Origin: Poseidonocella pacifica
Lineage (GTDB): Bacteria > Pseudomonadota > Alphaproteobacteria > Rhodobacterales > Rhodobacteraceae
Direction of reading: 5' to 3'
DNA length: 64,000 nucleotides
NCBI RefSeq assembly: GCF_900111875.1
Contig: NZ_FOJU01000002.1
Span: 372,001-436,000 of the forward strand
Shown here: piece by piece, positions 19,384-27,913 of the stretch
How the letters are laid out: every line of letters starts with the position of its first letter
How positions within the stretch are numbered: position 1 is the stretch's first letter
Notes under the pieces: generated by a model
Seen by the model: the letters and a program-made list of their open reading frames with translations, nothing else
Told to the model about the DNA's origin: nothing
Databases searched by the model: none
Program-made: the position numbers and the translations under genes

Positions 19384-20172
19384 TCAGAATGTGACACGGT
19401 GCACTTTCACCCCAGCAGGTGAAAAGGCCATGTCTGTTTCGCTGTCAGTTACGATGTGGGCAATTTGGTCCAACCCACAAATGGCAACGCGGCTCTCGGC
19501 GCCGATCTTGCTGGCATCGCACAGCATTATACAGGTGGCCGAACATCCGATCATCTTGCGTGCTACTTCCGCCTCGTGGAGTTCGTAGTCGGTCCCGCCC
19601 CGCGTCAGACTGAGACCTACCGGGCCAATGACCGCAAAGTCCGCCAGGAACCGGTCGATTTCCGATAAGGTCAACTCCCCGAAAGTCGCTGGCACCTCAC
19701 CATGCGGCCTGCCACCCAGCAACAGCACGTCGACACCCTCTGAAGGGGCAAGTATTTGGGCGATCTCGATGCAGTTTGTAATGACGCGCAGTTCGATGCG
19801 GCGCACCAACTCTAAGGCGAATGCCCGAGTGGTCGTGCCGGCATCCACGAAAACAGTCGAACCGGGCGGGATCAACTCTGCTGCGCGGCGGCCGATGGCC
19901 AGCTTTGCCTCTGCTCTCTCCGCCAATCTGTCCCGGAATGCCGGTTCGGGGCGCACATCCTTCACCACGGGCACTGCGCCGCCATGAACGCGGGTCAAAC
20001 TGCCACGGCGATCCAGTTCCAGGAGGTCACGCCGTATCGTCTCTCGGGATACGGCAAACCGCTCAGCTAGCGCATTCGTCTGTACTTTGCCGTCCCGGAG
20101 CAGATCCGCGAGAATCTGTGACTGCCGCTCATGCGACCACATGGTCGTGGTCTCGTTTTCTGCTGACATCAT
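19384..20172 (-). CDS. DeoR-family transcriptional repressor
   Basis: A 262-residue regulator. The winged helix-turn-helix (about residues 15-70) contains NALAERFAVSRETIRRDLLEL, and the C-terminal DeoR sensor domain contains STVFVDAGTTTRAFA and LLLGG. Family members bind a phosphorylated small molecule, usually a sugar phosphate, and release DNA. It is transcribed away from the ABC transporter/eutBC operon, which it most likely controls. A phosphorylated inducer would fit the two kinases and the phosphatase in that operon. AGGAG lies upstream of ATGs at 20172 and 20169. Confidence 0.9.
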   Translation of the reverse strand: MMSAENETTTMWSHERQSQILADLLRDGKVQTNALAERFAVSRETIRRDLLELDRRGSLTRVHGGAVPVVKDVRPEPAFRDRLAERAEAKLAIGRRAAELIPPGSTVFVDAGTTTRAFALELVRRIELRVITNCIEIAQILAPSEGVDVLLLGGRPHGEVPATFGELTLSEIDRFLADFAVIGPVGLSLTRGGTDYELHEAEVARKMIGCSATCIMLCDASKIGAESRVAICGLDQIAHIVTDSETDMAFSPAGVKVHRVTF

Positions 20173-20331
20173 GCTCCGGTGCTCCTCTCAGCCAGGCTCC
20201 CTTTCCAATGCTGTAGGCACGCACCCTCCGAAGTCCACACAAAAACACAGGTCATGTGGATCTTAGACTGATTTAGACTTAAGTTCGCCCAATCAACCAC
20301 CAAACAAGGGCAAAGCTTGCCGATTTATTTG

Positions 20332-20358
20332 GCATAAGTTGCTTTTTATTGCTTATGC
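20332..20358. promoter_or_regulatory. Inverted repeat, candidate DeoR operator
   Basis: GCATAAG at 20332-20338 and its exact complement CTTATGC at 20352-20358 are 20 bp apart, two helical turns, in the AT-rich centre of the 276-bp region between the divergent repressor and the operon. The spacing and position suit a dimeric repressor. No binding evidence exists. Confidence 0.4.
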
Positions 20359-20448
20359 TTGGATTTGATTGTGCATTTACGACCGACTCGCCGCTAATGG
20401 TTTCAACACCGGCCGAAATGGCCACTTAGGAACCAACAAGAGGGTCAC

Positions 20449-21243
20449 ATGCTCGACCTCGCAGCAGCACTAGAATTCGCGCAAACCGCCGCCGATGGCG
20501 CGAGCAAGCTCGCACTAAGCCATTTCCGTCAAGCACTTAGTGTGGAGCATAAGGCGGATGATAGCCCGGTTACCATCGCTGATCGCGGGATAGAAACGTT
20601 CCTGCGTGACCGCATTTCCGCACACTACCCGGATCACGGAATCTACGGCGAAGAGCATGGCACTGAGGGGCTAGACCGCCGCTTCGTTTGGGTGATCGAT
20701 CCAATCGACGGGACCAAGAGCTTCGTTACCGGCCATCCCCTTTTCGGTGGATTGATGGCACTGTTGGACGACGGCACACCGCGACTTGGCCAAATCGACA
20801 TGCCAGCGACTGGAGAAAGATGGTGTGGCGTCGAGGGTCAGCGCAGCACACTCAACGGTTCACCCATTCGAACCAGCGGGTGCACCGATCTCGCCCAAGC
20901 CTACGCCTACACTACCGACCCGATGCTTTTCAGCGGCCCCCGTGCGCCGATCTTTACCATGTTGCGCGACCGCGTGAGGCTGCTTCGGTTTGGCGGAGAT
21001 TGCTACAACTATGCCCTCCTTGCATCCGGCTACTGTGATCTTGTGCTGGAATGTGGGCTGGAACCCTATGACTACCTGCCTGTCGTCCAGATCGTCCAAG
21101 GCGCGGGGGGCTGCATCTCCGACTGGCACGGCAACTCTCTGCACACCGGGTCTTCGGGCGACGTCGTCGCCTCGGCAAGTCCTTACCTTCACTCGCAAAT
21201 TCTCGACGAATTGGCGCGCCTGCGCGCCACCCAAGCGGCCTGA
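20449..21243 (+). CDS. Inositol-monophosphatase-family phosphatase (histidinol-phosphatase-like)
   Basis: A 264-residue magnesium-dependent phosphatase. Metal-binding motifs are GEEHG (about 66-70) and WVIDPIDGTKSF (about 81-92), with a second Asp region at GLEPYDYLPVV. Overall it looks closest to the HisN-type histidinol-phosphatases of alphaproteobacteria. As first gene of a transport and ethanolamine-lyase operon rather than of a his operon, it more likely dephosphorylates a pathway intermediate. That role is an inference. The next gene starts 48 bases downstream. Confidence 0.85.
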   Translation: MLDLAAALEFAQTAADGASKLALSHFRQALSVEHKADDSPVTIADRGIETFLRDRISAHYPDHGIYGEEHGTEGLDRRFVWVIDPIDGTKSFVTGHPLFGGLMALLDDGTPRLGQIDMPATGERWCGVEGQRSTLNGSPIRTSGCTDLAQAYAYTTDPMLFSGPRAPIFTMLRDRVRLLRFGGDCYNYALLASGYCDLVLECGLEPYDYLPVVQIVQGAGGCISDWHGNSLHTGSSGDVVASASPYLHSQILDELARLRATQAA

Positions 21244-21291
21244 AGCTGCTCAACAATAAAACTCGAAAAAATGAACCGACAGGAGAAGAAA

Positions 21292-22866
21292 ATGGATAGA
21301 AGAACCTTCCTTCGAAATTCCGCGATGGCCGGACTTGGGGTCGGCGCAGTACAACTGAACACCAGCCTGCTGGTAGGCCCGGCGATGGCTCAAGCAAGCC
21401 GCCCGCTTGTCTTCCTGTCGGCCGAAAACATTACCGGCAACTGGGATCCGATGGCCCATACCACCCTGTCGCAGTTCAATATCGAAGGCTTCGTTATGGG
21501 GTTTCTGACGCGCGCGCCGATGATGCCCGAGAACCCCGATGAGGTCGTCTACGAACTTGCGACCGAATTGAATCTTCTTGATGCCACGCACCTTGAGATC
21601 AAGCTGCGCGAGGGCGTGACGTTTCACGATGGCGAGCCATTCAGCGCCAAGGATGTAAAGGCCACGTTCGAATACGGCGCTCAGCCGGAACGGGCACGTC
21701 AGGTATATCCCGGCTTTGCCGACACTTTCGAAGTGACAACGCCGGATGACTACACGGTGATCGTGGACACCACAAAGGGTGGCTACGGCGCGGCGATGTT
21801 CATCTTCCTCGCCTCATACCTCCCCATCTTGTCGACGAAGGACATCGCAGGTGGCCCGCAAGGAGTGCTGAACCAACGCCTGAACGGCACTGGACCCTTC
21901 AAGTTCGTCGAACAGCGCGGCAACGACACGGTCATGGAGGCGTTTCCTGACTACTTCCGCGGCGCTCCGCAAATTCCGGGCGTTACCTTCTCCTATGTAG
22001 GCGATGCCACCACTCGGATGCTTTCTCTGATGAACGGCCAGGCTGACGTCATCGAACGCCTGGAGCCCGAGCAAGTCGACACACTGAGCAAACAGGACGA
22101 CATCGTTTTGAACCGAGCGGTTTCGGTCGAGAACAAGTACCTGTGGTTCCGCTGCTCGAAGCCGCCGTTTGACAATCCGCTAGTGCGCAAAGCCGCGGCT
22201 CACGCGATCGACCGCTCGCTCATTCTGGAAATCATGGGTACCGCAGGCGAGCCTTCCTCGAACTTCGTATCGCCGATCAAGTTTGGCTACGCGGATTTGG
22301 ACAACTACCCCGAGTACGACCCAGAAGAGTGCCAGAGGCTGCTGGCAGAGGCTGGCTACCCCGGCGGCGACGGGCTTCCGGATCTCGAATACATCACCTC
22401 GACCGGTTTTTATCCCAAGACCAAGGAATACGGCGAGGTCATCACGGCCCTCTTGCAGGAACAGGGCTTCCCGGTAACGTTGAACGTGATGGAAACCGCC
22501 GCCTGGAACGAGCGGCTATATGACCGTCCCGGTGGCGGCCCCGGCCACATGATCGACTGTGGTTGGACTTCGGCATCGCCCGAACCCGATCTGGTTCTGC
22601 GGACCCATTTCCATTCCACGTCGAAGCGGATCTGCGGCATCGAGGATGCGGAGATCGACGCCGCGCTTGATGAAGAGCGCGACGCGCCCGACCTCGAAGC
22701 GCGCCGAGAGAGCCTGCAGACCAATCTCATGCCGATGCTCGCCGACAAGGTTCCCGCATATAGCCTGTTCACTTCGGTGCTCATGCATGGCGTACGGGCC
22801 GATGTGCAGGATCTCTTCATCTATCCGGACGGCACGGCTGATGCCTCCCGGACCACGATGAGCTGA
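21292..22866 (+). CDS. ABC transporter substrate-binding protein, family 5 (oligopeptide type)
   Basis: A 524-residue periplasmic binding protein of the DppA/OppA type. The N-terminus DRRTFLRNSAMAGLG is a twin-arginine signal, with cleavage likely after GPAMAQ. The motif LEIKLREGVTFHDGEPFSAKDVKATFE is typical of the family. The ligand is unknown; family members bind peptides, nickel complexes, glutathione, opines and similar polar molecules, so an amide-linked compound is plausible. The ATG at 21292 follows AGGAGA at good spacing, and an upstream ATG at 21271 has no such site. A strong terminator follows, suggesting that this gene is expressed above the permeases. Confidence 0.93.
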   Translation: MDRRTFLRNSAMAGLGVGAVQLNTSLLVGPAMAQASRPLVFLSAENITGNWDPMAHTTLSQFNIEGFVMGFLTRAPMMPENPDEVVYELATELNLLDATHLEIKLREGVTFHDGEPFSAKDVKATFEYGAQPERARQVYPGFADTFEVTTPDDYTVIVDTTKGGYGAAMFIFLASYLPILSTKDIAGGPQGVLNQRLNGTGPFKFVEQRGNDTVMEAFPDYFRGAPQIPGVTFSYVGDATTRMLSLMNGQADVIERLEPEQVDTLSKQDDIVLNRAVSVENKYLWFRCSKPPFDNPLVRKAAAHAIDRSLILEIMGTAGEPSSNFVSPIKFGYADLDNYPEYDPEECQRLLAEAGYPGGDGLPDLEYITSTGFYPKTKEYGEVITALLQEQGFPVTLNVMETAAWNERLYDRPGGGPGHMIDCGWTSASPEPDLVLRTHFHSTSKRICGIEDAEIDAALDEERDAPDLEARRESLQTNLMPMLADKVPAYSLFTSVLMHGVRADVQDLFIYPDGTADASRTTMS

Positions 22867-22872
22867 TCCATC

Positions 22873-22899
22873 AAAAGGGGGCGGCATAGCCCCCTTTTT
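22873..22899 (+). terminator. Intrinsic terminator/attenuator within the transporter operon
   Basis: Perfect 10-bp stem (22873-22882 with 22889-22898), 6-base loop, and a run of five T. It sits between the binding-protein stop (22866) and the first permease (22926). Partial readthrough would give much more binding protein than permease, as seen in many ABC importer operons. Confidence 0.85.
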
Positions 22900-22925
22900 C
22901 CTCTCCTGACCACCCGGAGGTGCCC

Positions 22926-23906
22926 ATGTCACTCGTCAGATATCTTGCCAGACGACTTGCGCAGGGAGCGCTGATCGTCTTCCTCGTATCGGCGCTGATC
23001 TTCACTTTGCTGAGGGTTGTGCCCGGCGATCCTGTACGACTTATGGCTGGCGGAATGGCCCCAGAGGCGCTGATCGAGGAGATCGCTGCCGACATGGGTT
23101 TGCGAGATCCGATCTACGTACAGTTCGGCCGCTATGTTGCGGGCATCTTGCAGGGTGATCTCGGTCAAAGCTTTGTGCGGCCTGCGAACGGAGCCGCCGT
23201 GGGTGGGGCCAGTTTCGACGATAGCACCCGCGGGGAAAGGGCCAAGGTCTGGTCATTGATCGCGAATTCCGCGCCCATGACCCTGCAATTAGCCCTTCTC
23301 GCGATGATCTTCGCGCTTGTCATTGCGCTGCCAATCGGCGTCTGGGGCGGGCTGAGGCCGGGTGCGTGGCCGGACCGGTTTGCCCTATACATATCTTCTG
23401 TCTTCGTCAGCCTGCCGAACTTTTGGCTTGGCATCGTTCTTGCACTGCTCCTTTCGGTAAAGCTGCAACTAGTTCCTGCCATCGGATACAACGGGTTCGC
23501 CTATACGATCCTGCCGGCCTTCGTTCTGGCAATCGAGATCGCCCCATTCATCATTCGCACCCTGACCGTTTCGGTCGCAGGCGTCATGAGCCAGAGCTTC
23601 ATCGACATTGCTGCGGTCCGAGGACTGACCAGAAATCAGATCGTGTTTCGCCATGTAATGAAGAATTCAGCGGTGCCTCTCCTAAATCTGTTGGGCGTTC
23701 AGTTTTCGATGTTGCTCGGCGGCGTTCTGGTGATCGAGTTCATCTTTGATTACCCGGGCCTCGGCCTGCTCACGATCAACGCCGTGATGCAGCGGGATTT
23801 CCCGCTCATCCAAGGCATCGCCATCGTCACCGCCGCCGCTTTCGTCCTGATAAACATCGTCGTCGACCTTGCTGCGACGACCATCGATCCGAGGCTCGAA
23901 TACTGA
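22926..23906 (+). CDS. ABC transporter permease, DppB type
   Basis: A 326-residue inner-membrane permease with six helices. The N-terminus YLARRLAQGALIVFLVSALIF followed by VVPGDPVRLMAGG is the DppB/OppB signature, and the EAA-type loop lies near DIAAVRGLTRNQIVFRHVMK. It forms the translocation channel with the next gene product. GGAGG lies 6 bases before the ATG at 22926; a GTG at 22920 overlaps that site and is unlikely. Its stop overlaps the next start (TGATG). Confidence 0.93.
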   Translation: MSLVRYLARRLAQGALIVFLVSALIFTLLRVVPGDPVRLMAGGMAPEALIEEIAADMGLRDPIYVQFGRYVAGILQGDLGQSFVRPANGAAVGGASFDDSTRGERAKVWSLIANSAPMTLQLALLAMIFALVIALPIGVWGGLRPGAWPDRFALYISSVFVSLPNFWLGIVLALLLSVKLQLVPAIGYNGFAYTILPAFVLAIEIAPFIIRTLTVSVAGVMSQSFIDIAAVRGLTRNQIVFRHVMKNSAVPLLNLLGVQFSMLLGGVLVIEFIFDYPGLGLLTINAVMQRDFPLIQGIAIVTAAAFVLINIVVDLAATTIDPRLEY

Positions 23907-24817
23907 TGAGCGCCATAGACATCTCCCCCCCTGCCCCGAGCCAGGCCCGCGCGAAGAAAATCTCTGCACGCATATGGTCCGAGGCGTTTTCCTCTATCGA
24001 ATTCCGTATCGGACTGATCGTCTTTGCGCTTCTCGTAGCCGCCGCGGGGCTCTACCCGTGGATTTCCGATATCGACCCGACGAAGATGAACATACGCGGC
24101 AAACTCTCGCCGCCCGTGATGATGGGCGAAGGTTGGAGCTGGGCACATCCACTGGGGACCGATCAACTGGGTCGCGACATGCTCGCACGAACTCTGGTGG
24201 GTCTCCGCTATTCGCTTCTCATCGGGATCTCGACGACGATCCTGATGGTGGCGGTCGGCGCGATGGTCGGCTTGTTTGCCGGTTACTTCGGGAAACGCAT
24301 AGACACGATCCTGATGCGTTTGACCGACGCGCAGCTTTCCGTCCCCATGATCATCCTCGCGATCACAATCCTGGGCGTATCACGCCCCACCATTCCGTCG
24401 ATCATACTCGTCTTGGGATTGGCCGGTTGGCCGGTCTATGCCCGTGTGATGCGATCCACCGTCATGGCCGAACGCAAGAAGGAATTCGTCAGGGGCGCCA
24501 TGGTGCTCGGCGCTACCGATTGGCGGATCATGTTCACCCTGCTGCTGCCTTTGGTCCTGCCACCCATCATGTTTGTCGCGGTGCTCGACATCGCGCGAAT
24601 GATGATCTTCGAATCCGTCCTTGGCTTTCTCGGGCTTGGCGTGCAGCCGCCCACACCGACCTTTGGCAACATCATCGCGGACGGACGCAAGTATTTGATG
24701 AACGCTTGGTGGATTGCCACCATGCCCGGTGTCTTCCTCGTCCTGACCTTAACCTCGGTCAACCTGATGGGGGCTTCGTTAGAACGTGCCCGCAACAAGA
24801 TTTACGCAGGAGCCTGA
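23906..24817 (+). CDS. ABC transporter permease, DppC type
   Basis: A 303-residue permease. An N-terminal helix (about 35-52) precedes the DppC signature HPLGTDQLGRDMLARTLVGLRYSL, and the EAA loop is seen as EFVRGAMVLGATDWRIMFTLLLP. It pairs with the DppB-type permease across the inner membrane. Its start overlaps the upstream stop by one base, and the ATPase starts 1 base after its stop, so translation is probably coupled. Confidence 0.93.
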   Translation: MSAIDISPPAPSQARAKKISARIWSEAFSSIEFRIGLIVFALLVAAAGLYPWISDIDPTKMNIRGKLSPPVMMGEGWSWAHPLGTDQLGRDMLARTLVGLRYSLLIGISTTILMVAVGAMVGLFAGYFGKRIDTILMRLTDAQLSVPMIILAITILGVSRPTIPSIILVLGLAGWPVYARVMRSTVMAERKKEFVRGAMVLGATDWRIMFTLLLPLVLPPIMFVAVLDIARMMIFESVLGFLGLGVQPPTPTFGNIIADGRKYLMNAWWIATMPGVFLVLTLTSVNLMGASLERARNKIYAGA

Positions 24818-24818
24818 A

Positions 24819-26633
24819 ATGTCTCTCGATATGCTGCAGACCAAGACTCTGCTTTCCGTACGCGACCTGACCGTGACACTGACAACCGAGGGCTGTGACG
24901 TTCTCCGCGGCGTGTCCTTCGACCTCGCTCCAAGGCAGATCCTTTCAGTGATCGGTGAGAGCGGTTCGGGAAAGACTGTTTTGGCGCGGGCGCTGGCGAG
25001 TTGGTTGTCGGAGCCGCTGGAGATAACCGGTGGCGAGATCCTCTTTGAAGGGCGAAACTTGGTGGAGGACCCAGCTTTCGCCCGGCATCTCGGCGGGCGC
25101 GAGATCGCCTATGTGGGGGGGAACCCGGCTGGCGCACTGGACCCGACCATGACGGTGGGGGCGCAGCTGGTCGAGAAATTACGGGCCGTACGGCCAGAGA
25201 TAAGCACGCAAGAGGCCCGCAGGAAAGCCATTCGGCTGCTCGAAGCCGTCAAGATCCCAGCGGCAGAGCGGCGGTTCCACGAGTACCCCTTCCAGTATTC
25301 GGGTGGCATGATGCAGCGCGCGATGATCGTCGACGCCCTGATGTCGGATCCGGCCCTGTTGATCGCGGACAACATCACCCAGCCTCTGGACGTAACCGTC
25401 GCCGCCCAGATCCTGAAACTCATGCGCGACCTCAATAAAGATTTCTCGACCGCTATTCTGTTCATCTGTTCCTCACTGCCAGTGGCATGTGACGCGGCTG
25501 ACGAGGTTATGGTGCTGCACGGTGGCCGGGTGGTTGAACGACAGGTGCCGAGTGGACTGATCGCCAGTCCCGAGCACGCCTATACCCGCACCCTCATCGA
25601 AGAACTGCCAACTCTCTGGACAGGCACGCGGGAGAGCGCGCCCCCGCCAAGCCGGGACCAACAGGCGATCATGTCCGTGCGCGGCGTCGCCAAGCATTAT
25701 GAGACCCGCGGCGCGTCGGGCAAGGCGCAGGTTCAGGCGGTCCGCAATGTGGAATTCGACGTCTTCCCCGGTGACAATTTCGGGATAGTCGGCGAATCCG
25801 GCTGCGGAAAGTCCTCGCTGATGCGTCTTCTCACCGGACTTGAGCGTCCCGACGCCGGCACGATATTCTTCGAGGACGAGAACATCGGTCAGGCCAGCCC
25901 GAAGCGACTGCGAGCGCTGCGCCGAAGATTTCAACTGGTCTTGCAAGACCCCTACGGCTCGCTTCCACCGCAAAGCCCGATTGGTGCGATCATCGAGGAG
26001 CCGTTGAAGATCCACGGGTTGGGTAATCGTGCGGAGCGCCGCGACCGGGCCCGCGCGGCAATGTCAGAGGTCGGCCTGAACGTCGCATCCTATGACAGCT
26101 TGCCCACGGGACTCTCGGCGGGGCAGCGACAGCGTCTAAATGTGGCTCGGGCCATGGTGCTTGAGCCGCGCTTACTCATCATGGATGAAACCCTTTCGGC
26201 GCTGGATCAGACCGAACAGGGCAAAATGCTGAACTTGTTCGAACGACTGCAGGCTCAGCATGGATTCACCTACATCTTCATCAGCCACGATCTCACGATG
26301 GTGCGTCAGGTGTGTTCCCGTATTGCCGTAATGTACCTTGGGGAGACCGTCGAGGTGGCCCCCAACGAGCGGCTCTTCTTCGACCCCGGTCACCCTTACA
26401 CCCGTGCCTTGCTTTCGGCAGCCCCCACACTGGAGAAGCGGCGCTATCTTCCCGAGGAGTGTCTGCTCGAAGGCGAGCCGCCCTCACCCATCGACCTGCC
26501 GCCGGGATGTGCCTTTGCGGGACGATGCCCTCACGCGTTCGACCGCTGCCTGTCGGAAACGCCACGGCTGCAGACGCGCAACGCGCAGGCCCTCGCCGCC
26601 TGCCACCTTATTGACGGGGGAGTCGCGCAATGA
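24819..26633 (+). CDS. Fused double ABC ATPase with one degenerate nucleotide site
   Basis: A 604-residue fusion of DppD- and DppF-like ATPases powering the importer. Domain 1 keeps Walker A (GESGSGKT, 46-53) and signature YSGGM (160-164), but the Walker B glutamate is Asn185 (LLIADN), the H-loop histidine is Ser218 (ICSSL) and the Q-loop glutamine is replaced near Gly101. Domain 2 has Walker A 325-332, Gln376, Walker B with Glu457 and His490, but its signature is LSAGQ (432-436). In the head-to-tail sandwich the intact elements combine into one good site and the altered ones into one poor site. The C-terminal region contains the CxxxGRCPHAFDRC motif common in this family. Confidence 0.92.
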   Translation: MSLDMLQTKTLLSVRDLTVTLTTEGCDVLRGVSFDLAPRQILSVIGESGSGKTVLARALASWLSEPLEITGGEILFEGRNLVEDPAFARHLGGREIAYVGGNPAGALDPTMTVGAQLVEKLRAVRPEISTQEARRKAIRLLEAVKIPAAERRFHEYPFQYSGGMMQRAMIVDALMSDPALLIADNITQPLDVTVAAQILKLMRDLNKDFSTAILFICSSLPVACDAADEVMVLHGGRVVERQVPSGLIASPEHAYTRTLIEELPTLWTGTRESAPPPSRDQQAIMSVRGVAKHYETRGASGKAQVQAVRNVEFDVFPGDNFGIVGESGCGKSSLMRLLTGLERPDAGTIFFEDENIGQASPKRLRALRRRFQLVLQDPYGSLPPQSPIGAIIEEPLKIHGLGNRAERRDRARAAMSEVGLNVASYDSLPTGLSAGQRQRLNVARAMVLEPRLLIMDETLSALDQTEQGKMLNLFERLQAQHGFTYIFISHDLTMVRQVCSRIAVMYLGETVEVAPNERLFFDPGHPYTRALLSAAPTLEKRRYLPEECLLEGEPPSPIDLPPGCAFAGRCPHAFDRCLSETPRLQTRNAQALAACHLIDGGVAQ

Positions 26634-27913
26634 CCGATACGCTCGATATGTGCCGCATCGATGCGGGCCTCCTGTATTCGCTTATGGAAACACAGGCGCG
26701 ATACGGGGACACAGGCGATGGAGGCATCGACCGGCAGGTACTCACCGACGCGCACAGGGATGTTCGGAACTGGTTCCGTGGAGAATTGGATGCCCGCGGC
26801 TACAGCGTCCTGGTGGACGATATTGGCAATCTCTTCGGTCGGATCGACCTCGCAGGCCCGGATGCTCCTTTGGTCATGGTGGGCTCTCACCTTGACAGCC
26901 AGCCGAAGGGAGGGCGCTTCGACGGAGCCTATGGTGTGGTCGCTGCACTCGCCGCGATTGAGACGCTACGCAACGAAGCAAAGACGCGGCACCTTCAGCC
27001 CTCATGCAACTTCGTTATCGTTGACTGGATGAACGAAGAAGGTGCGCGGTTTCAGCCCTCCTTGCTGGGGTCATCGGTCTATGCTGGAGGCGTGACCCGC
27101 GACTTCGCTCTCAGCCGCGAAGACAGCGACGGCAAGACAGTAGAGAGTGAGTTGCGCCGGACCGGCTATATGGGATCCGACGCCGCGCCGCAGTCGGACA
27201 TCTACCTCGAAATTCATATCGAAGGCGATGTCAAGATGGAGAAAGCCGCGGCTCGGATCGCGCCCTTCGTACGTCACTGGGGCGCGCTGAAGCTACGTAT
27301 CGAAGTCAGGGGTGAGCAAAACCATACCGGCCCCACCCCCATGGAGGCTCGCCGCGATGCGTTGCTGGGCGCGGCCCGCATCATCACCGAGGTGCGTGCG
27401 CTTGCCGACAAGGCAGACGATACGCTCTACACCTCCGTAGGTCGGCTCGATGTATCGCCCAATTCTCCAAATATCGTGCCCGGCAACGCGGTCCTCTTTA
27501 GCGAACTTCGCGCGCCCGAACCGGAGATACTGGAACGGGCCGAAGCTGAATTGCGCAGCGCACTACCCGCGATTGCAAAGGCCTCCGCCGTCGAGGTGGA
27601 AATCGTATCGGTTGACCGCCGGCCCGCTGGCAAGTTCGACTCCCGCCTCGTCGAGCTGACCGAACAGGTCGCGCGCGATTTCGATCTGCCGACCATGCAA
27701 CTCGACACGACCGCCGGCCACGATGCGGTGGCGGTGAACGCAATCATGCCGTCCCTCGTTTTCGCGGTTCCTTCCGTGGGCGGGGTAATTCACCGGAACG
27801 ACGAATACACCGCCCCCGAAGATATCGCCGCCGGAGGCGACGTCTTGGTGGAAATGCTGCGCCGGATCGACGCCGCCCGCGGCGACCTCGACAGACTGGG
27901 AGAGAGCATATGA
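26630..27913 (+). CDS. M20-family amidohydrolase (carbamoylase/allantoate amidohydrolase type)
   Basis: A 427-residue metal-dependent hydrolase. Motifs are VMVGSHLDSQPKGGRFDGAYG (His87, Asp98), WMNEEGARF (Glu136/137), EIHIEG (His196) and DTTAGHDAVAVN near the C-terminus. These define the hydantoinase/carbamoylase branch, which cleaves N-carbamoyl or similar amide bonds. Known enzymes act on N-carbamoyl amino acids, allantoate and ureidoglycine. In this operon it would release a free amine, possibly ethanolamine, from the imported compound (inferred). It overlaps its neighbours by 4 bases on each side. Confidence 0.9.
   Translation: MTDTLDMCRIDAGLLYSLMETQARYGDTGDGGIDRQVLTDAHRDVRNWFRGELDARGYSVLVDDIGNLFGRIDLAGPDAPLVMVGSHLDSQPKGGRFDGAYGVVAALAAIETLRNEAKTRHLQPSCNFVIVDWMNEEGARFQPSLLGSSVYAGGVTRDFALSREDSDGKTVESELRRTGYMGSDAAPQSDIYLEIHIEGDVKMEKAAARIAPFVRHWGALKLRIEVRGEQNHTGPTPMEARRDALLGAARIITEVRALADKADDTLYTSVGRLDVSPNSPNIVPGNAVLFSELRAPEPEILERAEAELRSALPAIAKASAVEVEIVSVDRRPAGKFDSRLVELTEQVARDFDLPTMQLDTTAGHDAVAVNAIMPSLVFAVPSVGGVIHRNDEYTAPEDIAAGGDVLVEMLRRIDAARGDLDRLGESI

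Noticed and set aside
20173-20448. Cobalamin riboswitch upstream of the eutBC operon
   Set aside because: No B12-box-like sequence or long structured leader is apparent, and eutBC are nine kilobases downstream.
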